Assembly: GCF_019703515.2 (NCBI RefSeq)
Contig: NC_059356.1
Coordinates: 24,543,197-24,607,196 of the forward strand
From: Myxocyprinus asiaticus
Lineage: Eukaryota; Chordata; Actinopteri; Cypriniformes; Catostomidae
Direction of reading: 5' to 3'
DNA: 64,000 nt
In this document: positions 22,201 to 34,500 of the stretch, piece by piece
Layout: the number at the start of each line of letters is the position of its first letter
Position numbering within the stretch: the first letter of the stretch is position 1
The notes under the pieces: model-generated
The model's database searches: none
Seen by the model: the letters and a program-made list of their open reading frames with translations, nothing else
Told to the model about the DNA's origin: nothing
Made by a program: the position numbers and the translations under genes

Positions 22201-23803
22201 GCATCTAAGTATGATTAACTATGCTCCTCTGTTGTAAACAACACTGCGCTTCAACTTTATTTTTATTTCACATGTCAGTTCTCACATGAACCCTCATGAA
22301 TTTTTAGTAAAAAAAAAAAAAAAAAAAAATTAAATATTGATCCATTTCTTACGCACACCTAGCGTTTCGCTTCAGAAGACATTAATTAATCCACAGGAGT
22401 CGTATGGATTACTTTTATGATGGCAATATGTGCTTTTTGGAGCTTCAAAAATTTGGCACCTGTTCACTTGCATTTTATGGACCTACAGAGCAGAAATATT
22501 CTTCTAAAAATCTTCATTTCTGTTCTGCAGAAGAAAGAAAGTCATACACATCTGTGATGCCATGGGGGTGAGTAAATTATGAGACTTTATTTTGGGATGA
22601 ACTAATTCTTCAACTGCTGTGCTGAAAGTACAAAGCTGGAAACCACACAATTACCAAGTTTCCCTGTTCTTCTCCTTGGCTTCCTTCTCATACTTCTCCA
22701 GAGTTCGTTTGTCCACCATTCCTGTTAAATACCTGCAGGGGAGGGGCAGAGAGCAGACCTATCAGAAATGGGGGCTGGAGAAACCCACAATATCTGCCAA
22801 AAACACAGCATCAACATACAACAACTCACATGATTTGTCCTCCAATAGTTGACTTGCCAGCATCTGGTGGAATAGAAGATAAGAGCGATCCAGGGTGAGG
22901 ACAGGACAGATAAAGGTGGTGAATTCACTGTTCTCTAATGCTGTTTTAAAAGTGTTTGCCATGATGCTATTGAGAAGAATTGAGCAGTTAAGAGGCCTAT
23001 TTTACCAAAAGAAACTATAGAATCTTTTAGCTCATTGGAATTATCAATTATATTTACCAGCAAGTATGCACACAAGTTTGAAAGATATAAAAAGATGCAT
23101 TAGATAATTTTGTTGGAAATAGTAGTATGATGATAAAATTGCAATAACATTCTTAGTAATAACGGACACTGTAATATGACACAAGAGGGGGAAATCTTTG
23201 CATGCATAATTCCATAAGTGTCTAAATTATTATTAAACCATGTAAAAATCTGTAAACACTAACCGACATGGCCAATGAAGACCACATTAACATGCTCCCT
23301 CTTGGGGGCATTTGGCTGTATAGGGATGACTTTAGGTGTTGGCACTTCCTCCTCATCCTCCATTGTTTCCTCTTGCGGGGAGTCTTCTTCAGCCTGACCC
23401 GCATCTCCTCCAGGGCTGCCTCCCGGCTCTGCCTCAGCCTCACTAGGCTCACTCCCTTTCTGCTCCCAGGTGTCATCTGTTGCCATCTCTGCATCACCAT
23501 TCTCCATGGGTGGAGCTGATGCCAAAACCAACATTATTTCACAGCAGTTATTGACTGAGAACTGTTCAAGGATGTTAGTTCAATGTCAATGAGAAAAATG
23601 TACCTTCTGACTAATATTGCTACTTTTGGGTCAACATAATTGTGTTTCTACATGATAATTAGAAAAATGCAGCAAAATAGGCAATGAACATCTGCAAATA
23701 AAATTACAGGGCTCAACGCCAAGGATTTTTTCTACTGGCCCGGTTTTTCAAAAATGAAAAATAGCTGATACATCATGGCTTTAAAATAATGTGTCCAAAG
23801 CTA

Positions 23804-23855
<52 letters not shown>

Positions 23856-26800
23856 AATAAAGTAGTCTTTGCTCTTATGGAAAGAAATTGGTACTTTTAT
23901 TCACCAAAGTGGCATTCAACTGATCACAATGTATAGTCAGGACATTAATAACGTGAAACATTACTATTACAATTTGAAAAAAAATTGTGAAAAACGATTT
24001 CTCATAAAAAAAAATCCTCCACGTGCAGCAATGACAGCTTTGCAGATCCTTGGCATTCTAGCTGTCAGTTTGTTCAGATACTCAGGTGACATTTCACCCC
24101 ACACTTCCTGCAGCACTTGCCATAGATGTGGCTGTCTTGTCAGGCACTTCTCACACACCTTACAGTCTAGCTGATCCCACAAAAGCTCAATGGGGTTAAG
24201 ATCCATAACACTCTTTTCCAATTATCTGTTGTTCAATGTCTGTGATTCTTTGCCCACTCTAACCTTTTCTTTTTTTTTTTTCTGTTTCAAAAGTGGCTTT
24301 TTCTTTGCAATTCTTCCCATAAGGCCTGCACCCCTGAGTCTTCTCTTTACTGTTGTACATGAAACTGGTGTTGAGCGGGTAGAATTCAATGAAGCTGTCA
24401 GCTGAGGACATGTGAAGCGTCTATTTCTCAAACTAGAGACTCTGGTGTACTTATCTTCTTGTTTAATTAAGCTTCATTTAACAAATAAAATAGCTTTCAG
24501 CAGTGTTTGATATAATGGCAAGTAATTTTCTAGTACCAAATTAGCAATTTAGCATGATTAATCAAAGATAATGTGTGGGAGTGATGACTGCTGGAAATGG
24601 GGCCTGTTTAGATTTGATCATAAATGACTTTTTTCAAATAGTGATGGTGCTGTTTTTGACATCAGTAATGGCCTGACTATACTTTGTGATCAGTTGAATG
24701 TCACTTTGGTGAATTAAAATACCAATTTCCTTCTGAAACAGCAAAATCTGTACATTATTCCAAAATTTTGGCCGCCAGTGTGTGTAATATACTTAAGTGG
24801 CAGCAAATCAACATCTTTCATGTGTTTTGAGTCATTAAACAACTGATAAAGCACAGAGGCCGACACAAGTCTAATTATACTTTATTCTAACAAGTGTGCC
24901 TACTAAGAGACTTTATCAGTGTTTAAATATCATAAGTATTTTCCCTGCAAATGACAACAAAGCATATAATTTTGTGAACTGCTGTGCAACATGGCCTAAA
25001 AGTAATTACAGGTTTTAATTACGTCCTGATGTCACTGTAATGTCATTGGTCACGTTTACTCTTAATTAATCCAGCTCCTTTCTCTCCTTGTTAAACGGGA
25101 TTACCAAACTAAACGAGTGACATGCCTCTTCTGTCAATCTGTCATAAGACGCTGATCCTTGCTCATTCATGAATTGAATGAGGAAATGGGGCGTATTAAT
25201 TCAGTGGCTCAAACCAATGATATGCTCCTTCACAGCCCACACTCCAATGCTATTGGCTCACACTACAGTCAGTCTTTACATGTGGGAAAAGCAACCAAAG
25301 TGCCTCACGATTCAAACAAGTGCAGTGTTGCAGCTGCAGCTGTTTAGAACGGTTATATGCTGATTGCAAAGTCACAGATTTTTAGGGGGGCCGAGATGAA
25401 TTTTAGGGGGGCTGAAGCCCTCCTAAAAAAGGCTTAATAACGCCGATGGCTGCTGCTAAGACACTTGGAAATGAGTGAGGACAGTTCTAGAAGAGCGCGC
25501 TCGGTGTCTGCACGCTCACGAGACTTCCTCGCTGCTTCCAGTATATTATGCCATAGCACATCTTTGCAAGCTAAATATAATCACGCTCTCTCGTCTCTGA
25601 GTGCTCGGTTAAAAGGCTTTGTTCACTCCGTGTATTTTTTGTGCTCACTCGCTCGTTGTCTGCTAACACTAACGTTATAAATGCAGCACTGGCCCGATCA
25701 AGCAAGTGACAGTTCTTGCAACTGGCCTGAACCTCTCTCACACTGGCCCTGAATTTTAAGCAATAGTCAAGAATTTTTTTTTTTTACTCCGTAGAACAAG
25801 AATCAAAATTGAATTTGGAACAAGTACCTTTTTGAGCTTCATTCCTTTGTAAGTGGTTCAACAGACTAAATGACTCAAGTATCATAATGGCGAGTTCTTT
25901 TTTTTAAAGTCTGTTATTAAAGGAATATTTCACCCAAAAATTAAAATTCTATGTTAGTGTACATACTGAAGAAAAAAATAAAATGCTTCTCTCAAAGTCA
26001 CCAGAATTGAACACTTTGGTGTTGTTTTTGCAAAGATTATCACAGGGGTGCATGCCCCTGGACCACCCTACACAGTAAGGGTACACTTCTTTAATTGGTC
26101 AGGTTTCTCTGCGTACCCAGAGATTAAAAACTGCAGGTGCCCCTGATAACATGTATATGCAAAGTAAAAGATTTAAGTAATGGTAAACAGTAAAAATATA
26201 CTTGTATGCAAGTATGCACTGATAATATGCTTATGTAAAATGGCGTAAAAAAAAAAAACAACATGATTTCATATCAGGTAGCCCACACATTATACACCTT
26301 GGTGTGAAAATTTGGCAATACTACTTTGACAAATGATGGCACCCCAGCCTTTAAGCTTAGTTAGCTGGCTGTCATATCACTGCTATAGGGATGTAAAGCA
26401 AAATGTGGTTATGTCTCAGTATTTACTTACACACAGGCTCTGATACTTCCACATTGGCATCTGTATTGGGACCTGCGGAAATAAACAATACTTACTTTAA
26501 CAGCTGTAATTATGTAGAACAGGTCAAGCTACCACAGCTGGTTGTTTTGAAAGACAATAATGCGTGCCAATTTTTCAACTTGCAAAAATAAAATAAACTA
26601 CAATATGTTATGTTTGTAAACGGCACACCTTCCAGTTTCTTTGTGGTAAGACAGACCATAGCATGGGACAATTAACAAAAGTCAAGTTTTCTTAACTCAA
26701 ACAATCTCACATCTTGTATCAAAATGTTAAGTCTTAGTATAGCTAAAAAAGGCAAGATCACTACCTAAAACATTAATCTACATTTACTAGGGCTGCACAA

Positions 26801-29542
26801 TTAATCGAAAAACGAATCGCGATTACGGCTGCCTCGATTATGTAATCGTGAAAACTGACGATTACAGTGTTCAATATAAATCTGCTCGTGTTGCTTCAAT
26901 GGTTTCTATTTACAACGTGTTTTTGCAGCGGTTGAGTATTGTAACCAATAACTAACATGTCCGTTGAGCAATGAAACGGCAATGGCCACTCAGAGTCGCT
27001 TAAATTAATCCTCCATCCTATCAGTAATGACAACTGATCCTAGTGTGCAAGTTTTAAACCGTCTGAATGCCCAGATGCTTACTTTATGTTCCACCTCTGT
27101 TCGCGGTGGCACACGAAAATTAATACTGAAGAAACATCACCTGACACTTGAAAAGAAGCTGTAGAACAAGAGCGAAAACCACTTTGGAATTATTTTTGAT
27201 TCATTGCATATTGCACCGCTGGCTTTGAACGTAGATGTTAAATACACTGCAAATGAGCAACACGACAAAACTAAAACACTCCCGTTCTAATCAGGGCATA
27301 GATGCGGTGTAAATAACTGATTTATTATGTTGATTAGACAGCTTTGTTTTTAATGAGAGCATTCGCGAGAGTGTAGAACTTTGTGCGGAGCATCATTGAG
27401 CTCGTGTTGAAATGCAGGTCTCAAATAGTGTAAACCTGCAGTGAGTGACAGCAGTCATTGTAATGGGAGAGTTTGTCGCGTTGCTCGATTTCTGTGTACA
27501 ATTTATTAAAAATGTAATAACAGTTTTGTTTTGCCATGTTAGTAATTAGGTCAATGTGAATTTGATTTGTACAAAATAGCAATAAAGTAAATCAGCTTAA
27601 CTGTTCTAAGTTTGTTTTGGAGGTGTATCCAACATAAAGAATATGGCATGAATAGCATATTTCAGGAATCACCATCATTGTTATCGCATCTGCTGTAATA
27701 AGACCCATTTGCCACGCAGCTGGTATTAGTAGATTTAACATTTTCACAAACTGCACAAACTCCGATCGCAAATGACTGTTTTTCATTTCCAAAGTGCAAC
27801 CACTGAGGCCAAAAATGATATAACGATGATCGTACATAAACAAAATCACCATTGAAGATCTAACGGGATGAATGGTCCCGTCTCACCACCAAAGGGCTTA
27901 CTGAATGCAGTAAGTAACTTGGTCAATTTAAATCGGCTGTTAATAAGTTTGAATATTGAATGTGTCATATTATTTACTGTATGTGGACTAATAATTTAAG
28001 AAATAATTTAGCAATTTAATTTATACCATAGATATCCATTTAAAATAAGTTTTATTTGGCCTAACATTAACAAACATTACAATATTTAATACTTAAAAGA
28101 AACTGGAGCGCAGCTCATATCCACCATTGAAATCTGCTACTCTGAAGAACCGCACGGTTGCTTGCTTTGTGACATCACGGTAATTTATTATTTTAATCGA
28201 CATTAATATCAATATTCGAAAATTATGATTTTTGCTATAATTGTGCAGCCCTAACATTTACCCAATATTGCAGGAGGAGAATTGACTGCCACTGTAAACT
28301 TGAATCATCCCATTAATGTGCTCTCATTATTCACATTCCCATAGTCTCATTGATTGTTACTATAAATGTTAAGAAACTGCCTCTCATTACATTTAAGCAA
28401 AAACTTTAACTTTGAAAAGTTACAAAACCAGATCATACCACTTTATTAATCTCCATTACACGCTTCACCGATCAGAATCAGAAAACCTCCAGTCAGTGCC
28501 AATAAACACAACACATTCTCATAAAGAGGCCTCTGGGAAGAGTTTAGTAACTTAGTTGTTGTAGAAGCATTTAATAGTATGTTCAGTTGCCATCATCTAC
28601 CTTCTGTGGTTCTAAAATTAGATGGTGAAAGACAGGTGATGTTCCCTAGTTATAAGGGCAACAATTGGTTTTTATTGTTAAACCAAAACAGCACAGCACA
28701 TAAGGGTACACCATGTTTTCAGTAAGCCAGCATGGGAGGGCAAACCCCACCCTCAAGCATTCAGTCAAAAGAAAAAGAGGCCCCTCAAACACAGTAATCA
28801 ACCAAATGGAGAAACCGATTGATTATGAAGAGTTTGGCCCCTAATCATCAGCTTTGATGGTACTGCAATGCCATGCTGACAACCTATTGTGCAAGTGACA
28901 AAAAAGTCAGTCACATGACTTCAGCTTCTCGTTTCTGTCCAGCGAAGCCGAGATCCAAGTGAAAACACTTCGCACTCTTTATGACTAACAAAACATGGTT
29001 TGTTATTAAGTCTCGTGGCGCTTTATTAGCACTTACCTACTAAGTGGCCATCAAACTGATTCACTTTCTAACATAAACAGCTGGTACAGTCTTATGAACG
29101 TGTTGTGTTTTCAATGGACACTTCTAAAACATTTCAAGTACATTTCATTTGTCTTGTTAAGTTCCAAACTCCGCGGTTCGTGTAACACCAACACATCGAA
29201 ACCGTTTCCGCGTCGTTGATAGCGACTTTACTGTAGCATCTATGCTAAGCAGTGGCGCTGGGCTTATGAGAACAAGCGTGTGTGAGGCTAACAGCTAACG
29301 CGGATAACCGACTGGCGAACCCACGTTAAATAACCGGGGAACTCACCGACTGACTCCGCCGTTTCTGCGCAGCCCTTCTGCAGGAATCCCGGGATGAACT
29401 CTGCGGCGTTAATGTTGGGGACAAAGGGCTTGGCGTCCACGTTCAGGCTGGCAGTCAAAGCGTTGGAAAGTTGCACGTCGACCTGGGCCGCGCCATCGTC
29501 CTCCTGATCCCAGGAATCAGGGGCAGTGTCTACCGCGTCCAT
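16223..29542 (-). CDS. gspt1: gspt1 (eRF3a), peptide-chain release factor GTPase, complete
   Basis: Fourteen coding exons with GT-AG borders and matching phases: 29542-29347, 26472-26431, 23515-23264, 22863-22830, 22732-22655, 21398-21218, 21018-20864, 20724-20584, 20402-20309, 20178-20098, 19995-19822, 19246-19157, 18178-18010, 16275-16223. Together 1740 nt, 579 residues. eRF3 binds eRF1 and GTP and drives translation termination. The N-terminal PAM2-type motif ([10 protein letters not shown] with A-A-E-F-I-P-G-F) binds poly(A)-binding protein. An acidic linker follows, then the GTPase motifs: G1 G-H-V-D-A-G-K-S-T (split by an intron), G3 D-A-P-G-H, G4 N-K-M-D, G5 S-G-L. The C-terminal beta barrels include P-R-F-V-K-Q-D-Q-V. 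The chosen start (29542) gives [11 protein letters not shown], close to the family start. No breaks are seen. Confidence 0.97.
17470..17620. repeat. degenerate GCTAG-rich tandem repeat in gspt1 intron
   Basis: Repeats of TTGCTAGCATG and ACTTAGCTAGGCAT-like units in the last gspt1 intron. Short and degenerate. Confidence 0.6.
18335..19140. mobile_element. MITE family E in gspt1 intron
   Basis: Inverted ends: AATCGACACTTCACTAAGC at the left and GGGCTTAGCGAAGGGTCAATT at the right. The gene-free interior includes CTTAGGAATGAATGGGAG, also found at about 1610. The right end is about 17 bases from the donor side of gspt1 exon 12 (exon boundary 19157). Confidence 0.55.
19334..19795. mobile_element. 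MITE family A, full copy with hairpin core
   Basis: TTAAAG...AGTTCACCCAAAA at the left, GGGTGAACTATCCCTTTAA at the right. The core holds an inverted repeat: AACAGATCAATATTTAAATC (about 19386) faces ACTCAAATATTGATCTGTTT (about 19520). Confidence 0.8.
21613..22610. mobile_element. MITE family A, long copy
   Basis: Left end TTAAAGGGATAGTTCACCC; right end degraded (GGGATGAACTAATTCTT). Between them is a GC-richer insert (about 21900-22270) with CACAAAAGCAGTTTATGCAG and GGCATCTCCTCCATTCA; the same piece is seen near 45600. No gene. Confidence 0.7.
23811..23848. repeat. (TA)n microsatellite
   Basis: TA dinucleotide run directly beside the deleted Tc1 element. Confidence 0.9.
23860..24790 (-). mobile_element. 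Tc1-like transposon with internal deletion
   Basis: Right end (minus-strand start) is CACACTGGCGGCCAAAATTT. Inverted repeats are shared by both ends (CACCAAAGTGGCATTCAACTG at the left, CAGTTGAATGTCACTTTGGTG at the right). Minus-strand frames encode the helix-turn-helix part ([11 protein letters not shown] and [10 protein letters not shown], 24431-24222), then jump to the C-terminus ([13 protein letters not shown] and [13 protein letters not shown], 24221-23967). The catalytic DDE middle is missing. It lies in gspt1 intron 2. Confidence 0.8.
25100..25790. repeat. degraded transposon-like sequence in gspt1 intron
   Basis: No exon is seen. The stretch holds GGGGGGCTGAAGCCCTCC, several ACTGGCCC pieces like those at 23705-23750, and GC-richer sequence. 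It may be the other end of an old element split by the Tc1 copy; the ends do not match well enough to be sure. Confidence 0.25.
25918..26010. repeat. MITE family A, left fragment
   Basis: TTAAAGGAATATTTCACCC followed by the family's AAAATTAAAATTCT block. The right half is missing. Confidence 0.6.
26788..28253. mobile_element. hAT-type DNA element with 8-bp target duplication
   Basis: 1466 bp. Ends are inverted: TAGGGCTGCACAATTA at the left, TAATTGTGCAGCCCTA at the right. The flanks carry the same 8 bases, ACATTTAC (26780-26787 and 28254-28261), the target-site length of hAT elements. No open frame resembling a hAT transposase is present, so the copy is non-autonomous. It sits in gspt1 intron 1. 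Confidence 0.8.
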
Positions 29543-29830
29543 CGCCACACAGCTGGTACACAGACACACTTTAAAGCCACGAACTTGATTACTCTCGTGT
29601 CCGGCCTTATGGTCAGCCCTTGCGTCGTTCAAACTTACCGTTTGTGGCGTTGTGGCCTTCCCCCCCGTTTTTTGTTGAAATCAAACAGCCGGTGTCTCTC
29701 AGCAAGGGGCGAGAGAAAGGGAGGTTTGACTAAGCAGTCGGAACAAGTCCTCCTCGTGTGCGCTGACGACTCTTCCGACCTCGTGGACCAACGGCAGGTG
29801 GAATGCTGGGAAATGTAGTACTTGTGTTGC
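29543..29830 (-). promoter_or_regulatory. gspt1 promoter region (GC- and CpG-richer)
   Basis: Sequence before the gspt1 start is clearly richer in C, G and CpG than its surroundings, as in promoters of broadly expressed genes. No TATA box is evident. The transcription start cannot be placed. Confidence 0.35.
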
Positions 29831-29923
29831 TGGATGAAGAGGAAATGCACGTGAGAGGTGTCGATCATAGAACTACATTTCCACATTATGGATGATCCGA
29901 TTGTTCGCTGACCTTTTGAAACT

Positions 29924-29925
29924 AC

Positions 29926-29956
<31 letters not shown>

Positions 29957-30160
29957 AATTTCCGCTCAAAGACTCTGATTAAATATTAAAACTACTAAAT
30001 AAACAGTATTTGAAGCCAAACATAACAGCTACTTGAAATCATTTTATAAAGCAGTTGTTTCTCGTCCATGACTAGAAAGTGTTTCCTCAGATGAGTCTGA
30101 CTTACTTCAGGAAAGAAAATTAAAAAAAAAAAAAAAAGTGACATAACTCTTTTGCTTCAG
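29924..30160. repeat. poly(A) tracts between gspt1 and pdxdc1
   Basis: A run of 30 A at 29924-29953 and a second of about 15 near 30122-30136. Nothing else is recognised in this intergenic stretch. Confidence 0.8.
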
Positions 30161-30169
30161 TACAATTTT

Positions 30170-30175
30170 CTTTAT
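30170..30175 (-). terminator. pdxdc1 poly(A) signal candidate
   Basis: AATAAA on the minus strand, followed downstream by T-rich sequence on that strand. It would give a 3' untranslated region of about 1.4 kb after the stop at 31553. Other AATAAA-like sites exist, so the choice is tentative. Confidence 0.35.
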
Positions 30176-31363
30176 TGTCATTTTACATCATTGCTCATTG
30201 TAAAATAAAATTATTGTTATTATAAAACCCACTATTCTTAATTTTGACACACTATTTCAAGTCAGTACTCCTCTCCCCTAAACAAAAACCCAATCATTTA
30301 TTGCACCAGTTAAGAATAAGTCTGAAAAAGGGTGAGCAGATTTACAGTTACATTATTCAGTATGGAAGCACAGTTCTGAAAAGAGCACTTCATGCCCGAA
30401 ATAAAATATGGATGGATGTGGTCTACAGTAGCTGCATTGTAATTTCTTCTCATGGATGGAGTTTTCACACAATATTCATACGCTTATAAGCACGAAACGA
30501 CATAATTTCCGAGTAGCAATGATTTTTGTGTTAAAACAATTAACGCAAGCGTAAACCACAAATATTCATCTTGGTACATCATATTTAGCCTTCATAAACA
30601 TAAAAAAAAAAAAAAATGTAACAATTACTCAAACAATCATCTGAAACATTCTTCACAGTGAGAGCAGTATAATCATCATTTCACTATTGGTAAAGCCAAA
30701 CGTGCTGGATGGATCTGTGTGATTTGAAATCCTCACACTTCAAGGGAATTACAGTAAGTTTAGACAAATGTTACTCTTGTCTCTAAATAGCCTAATGTCC
30801 CCCAAAATAATTATTTATAGAATAAATACATTTTCAGTTGTTCTGATTAAAGTGTGACATTCTGTACATAAAAAGTGCAATAAGGCTATCATTTTTCTTA
30901 TTAGAAAAAGTTGTGTGAGTCTTCAAGCATCAGAACTTTCCTTCTGTAAGTCTCTGCCTATAAAGAGTACATCCAGCTAACATAAGAGCAGCTTTTGGCA
31001 AACAAGACATTTTGCCATCATGATGGGAGGGCCACAATAGCCCTTAAGTTGTGTAAATAATGTGTGCCTAAACAAATCAGAAAAACCTGTCAGACAGGCC
31101 TATATATGAGATCCGGGAAAGCGTCCATAACCGAAATTTGAAGTAAACTAAAGTCACCAATTATGCAAAGAGATACTGGCAGTGCACAATTGTGAGCTGA
31201 CCCCAAGGTTAAAATATAAAAATATGATTAATCAAAATATTAAAATGCGCAATTGCTTATCTTCTCACCAAGAACTGGGCATGTGAGATTTGGATGTATA
31301 TTTAGATAGTATTTGAATGAAATTCCAGTGTTTTGTTATTTGTATTTAAAGCTGCTTCATTTC

Positions 31364-31495
31364 TTAAAGGGACAGTTCACACAAAAATAAAATTTCTGTC
31401 CTTATTTGCTCACCCTGATATTGTTCCAAACACCTATGAATTTCTTTCTCAGTCAATGATGAAAGAATTTTCAGTTTTGGGTGAACTATCCCTTT
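31364..31495. repeat. MITE family A, internally deleted, in pdxdc1 3' region
   Basis: Both ends survive (TTAAAGGGACAGTTCACAC and GGGTGAACTATCCCTTT) with a core of only about 100 bases. It lies within the likely 3' untranslated region of pdxdc1. Confidence 0.75.
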
Positions 31496-31552
31496 TTTTC
31501 AAGAGTGGCTTGCTCAAGGCATCAAGGTCATGGATGCGTCCGTTTAGGAGTC

Positions 31553-34500
31553 TTATCTAAGGGTGTTTGCGCTCTCTGTTTCTTGGCCTTCTGGTACACG
31601 CTGGTCTGATGAGATCATTTCCTCATCTGCATGTGAAGAATGCTCCTGAGGGACCTCAGCCACTTCCTCCTCTGCAGACTGGATGGGTGCTGCTTCCCTG
31701 AATGATTCTTCAAACTGGCCAACAGAGCTGGTCTCACTGATAGAATCAGAGCCTGCTCCATGGTGCCGGAAGAGTTTTTGGCCTGTGGATCACATAGTAT
31801 GAGAAACCTGAGTTTTAAGAGTTATTTTACAGTCAAAACAAAGTTTTTGCATAACTGTGATTCATTTTTTGTGTTGACATAGTTACAATCATTGTAATCT
31901 AGTGTAATTAGGGCCACACTGATCTTGTAACAAGATGAAAGGTTACCTGGTAACCGTTTAGTGCTGGACTTAGAGGAATCAGGGGAGGCGTCTTTACTCA
32001 TCTGGGCTTTAACAGAGTACACAGGCTCAGTGCTGTCCAGAGAACCTTTGGAGAAAATATAGATACTATGAAATAACTGACAAGATAAAACTGAAGTTAC
32101 CTTCACTAGAACTCATATTTGTGCTTCTCCCCTTCATATTTTGTGAATCTGTACCTTCAGCCAGGTTGAAAGTCCTGCCTTTGACAGAAGCCTGCACCGG
32201 AGAGAACCAGTTTAGCACAGAGCCCACCAGAGGGATCTGTCGAAGCACACCCTGTCAAATAATTGGAGAAAAAACACACATGACCATCATATTTTAAAAT
32301 TATTTAATTTTTAAGCAGAAAAGGAAGAAAAAAGTGAAAATGCTTCTATTTTGCATTTATCTAATTTAATAAAAATAATAAAAATCATTTACAAATGATA
32401 ATAACAGTGGAGTAAGGAGTAGTTCACCTCAAAATGAAAAATCTCTCATCATTACTCACCCTCATGACTTCCCAGATGTGTATGACTTAATTTCTTCTGC
32501 AGAACACAAAAGAAGATTTTTAGAAGAATATTTCAGCTCTGTAGGTCCATACAATGCAAGTCCAAAACTCTGAAGATCCAAAAAGCACATAAAGGCAGCA
32601 AAAAAGTAATCAATACGCCTCCAGTGGTTAAATCCATATCTTCAGAAGCGAAATAATTGGTTTGGGTGAGAAATAGATCAATATTTAAACCCTTTTTTTA
32701 CTATAAAGTTCCACTTTCACTTTCTTCTTTTGTTTTTTGGCAATTCACATTCTTCATGCATATCGCCACCTACTAGTTGGGGCTGGTCAAAGGTGGAGAT
32801 TTATAGTAAAAATTACTTAAATATTGATCTGTTTCTCACCCAAACCTATCATATCACCTCTCAGATATGGATTAAACCACTGAAGACATATGATTACTTT
32901 TATGCTGTCTTTATGTGCTTTTTGGAGCTTCAAAGTTCTGGCCTCCATTCACTTGCACTGTATGGATCTACAGAGCTGAAATATTCTTCTAAAAATCTTA
33001 ATTTGTGTTCTGCAGAAGAAAGAAAGTCATACATATCTGGGATGGCATGAGGGTGAGTAAACGATGAGAGAATTGAGGTGAACTATCCCTTTAACTGAAA
33101 AGTTGAAGTGAAAATTTAACATGAATTTCAGAATTTCTTTGATTTTGGTATGTCCCCTATATGCTTTAATGACAGCATGCACTCAAGCTGGCATGAACTC
33201 CTGATGTAAAACCTCATTCTGCATGTTATCCAGCATGATTTGAGAATGTCCTAAAGAGCATCTTGTGTGCTTCAAATGGAAGCAATTAATCTGACTTTCT
33301 GTACAAAAAAAGTTAACATGGTCAGTGCCATAAATTTGATTTGATTAGTGACCTACAAATAAAGCAGAATTTTAAATATTTCTTACTCGCATTATGTCAT
33401 ACATTTACATTTGTAAAAACACAGAAACTTTACTTATTTACAGGTTTAAATTAGTTTTAAATCAAAGATTTTCCATGTGGTCTCAGACGTTTACGCAAAT
33501 CCACTCACCTCCTCCATAAGCTTCTCTTCATTGGCTTTTTGAAGCTGCTGCTCAGCTTCCTGAATGCCTTTTCTTACTACTTCAGTCATGTTCTCAAATA
33601 ACTAGCCACAAACATAAACAGGTGCATTATTTATCAGATTCTCTGCATCTGCTTCAGTTATTAAATGACTGAAGAGCTTTATTAAAAATCAGTGCATACC
33701 TTTCCACTTTCCTCAATGTCTTTCCCAACAGACAATATGGTTTCCACTAACTCTGCCACATCTAGGTCCTCTGTTGCCATTCCAATAAATATGCAATTTT
33801 TCTCTTCACAAAACTCAGGGCCTGCATGGAAGACAAGAGTTTTGAAGTCAGAGAGTTGATAGGAATTAAAGCAATGGTGTAACTGTCAACATTCATCAAA
33901 CGGACCATCAGTCACTTACCAACAGAGAAGCTAAGGTCTGTATCCAGCTCCTTCAGTTTCTTAAGCAGGTCGCTATTGATCCTCTCCACTCTCTGTTGTC
34001 TCTTATCTTCATAAAGATCTGTGCTTCTGGGCTCATACCTGATAAAAATAAAATAAAAAAAAAAGATTCTGGATGGCACTGTGAAAACCTGCAGCCAGGA
34101 GTCTTTCCTTTCATATTAGAGTCGCTGTTTCCTGTAGCATCACTGTTAATTATGCTGCATTCATGCATTGTTGAAATGACTGTAGTTAAGAGATGGCAAC
34201 TCAGAGTTGGACACAGACGTAAATGGTTTTTACCAGTCGTAAACTTGTAATTATGGTAATTCCGATATGGCGTGAATGCAGCATAAATACGTGTTTGAGC
34301 TCAGAACTGACTTTACCTCACACCACCCAGACCAGGCCAGCTCAGATCCTCAATGTAAGAGAGGGAAGCCTGTTGAAGCACCTCATCTTTGAAGTCCAGT
34401 CTGAAGCGCAGGGTGCAGCTCAGCACTGGAATCATCTTTTCCAGCTTCTCCACCAGTGCAGCCACATCATTCTCCTGAGTGCCAAGCACTAAACACAGCA

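Noticed and set aside
27592..27852. 86-codon frame inside the hAT-type element
   Set aside because: No transposase motifs; too short; position inside a non-autonomous repeat.
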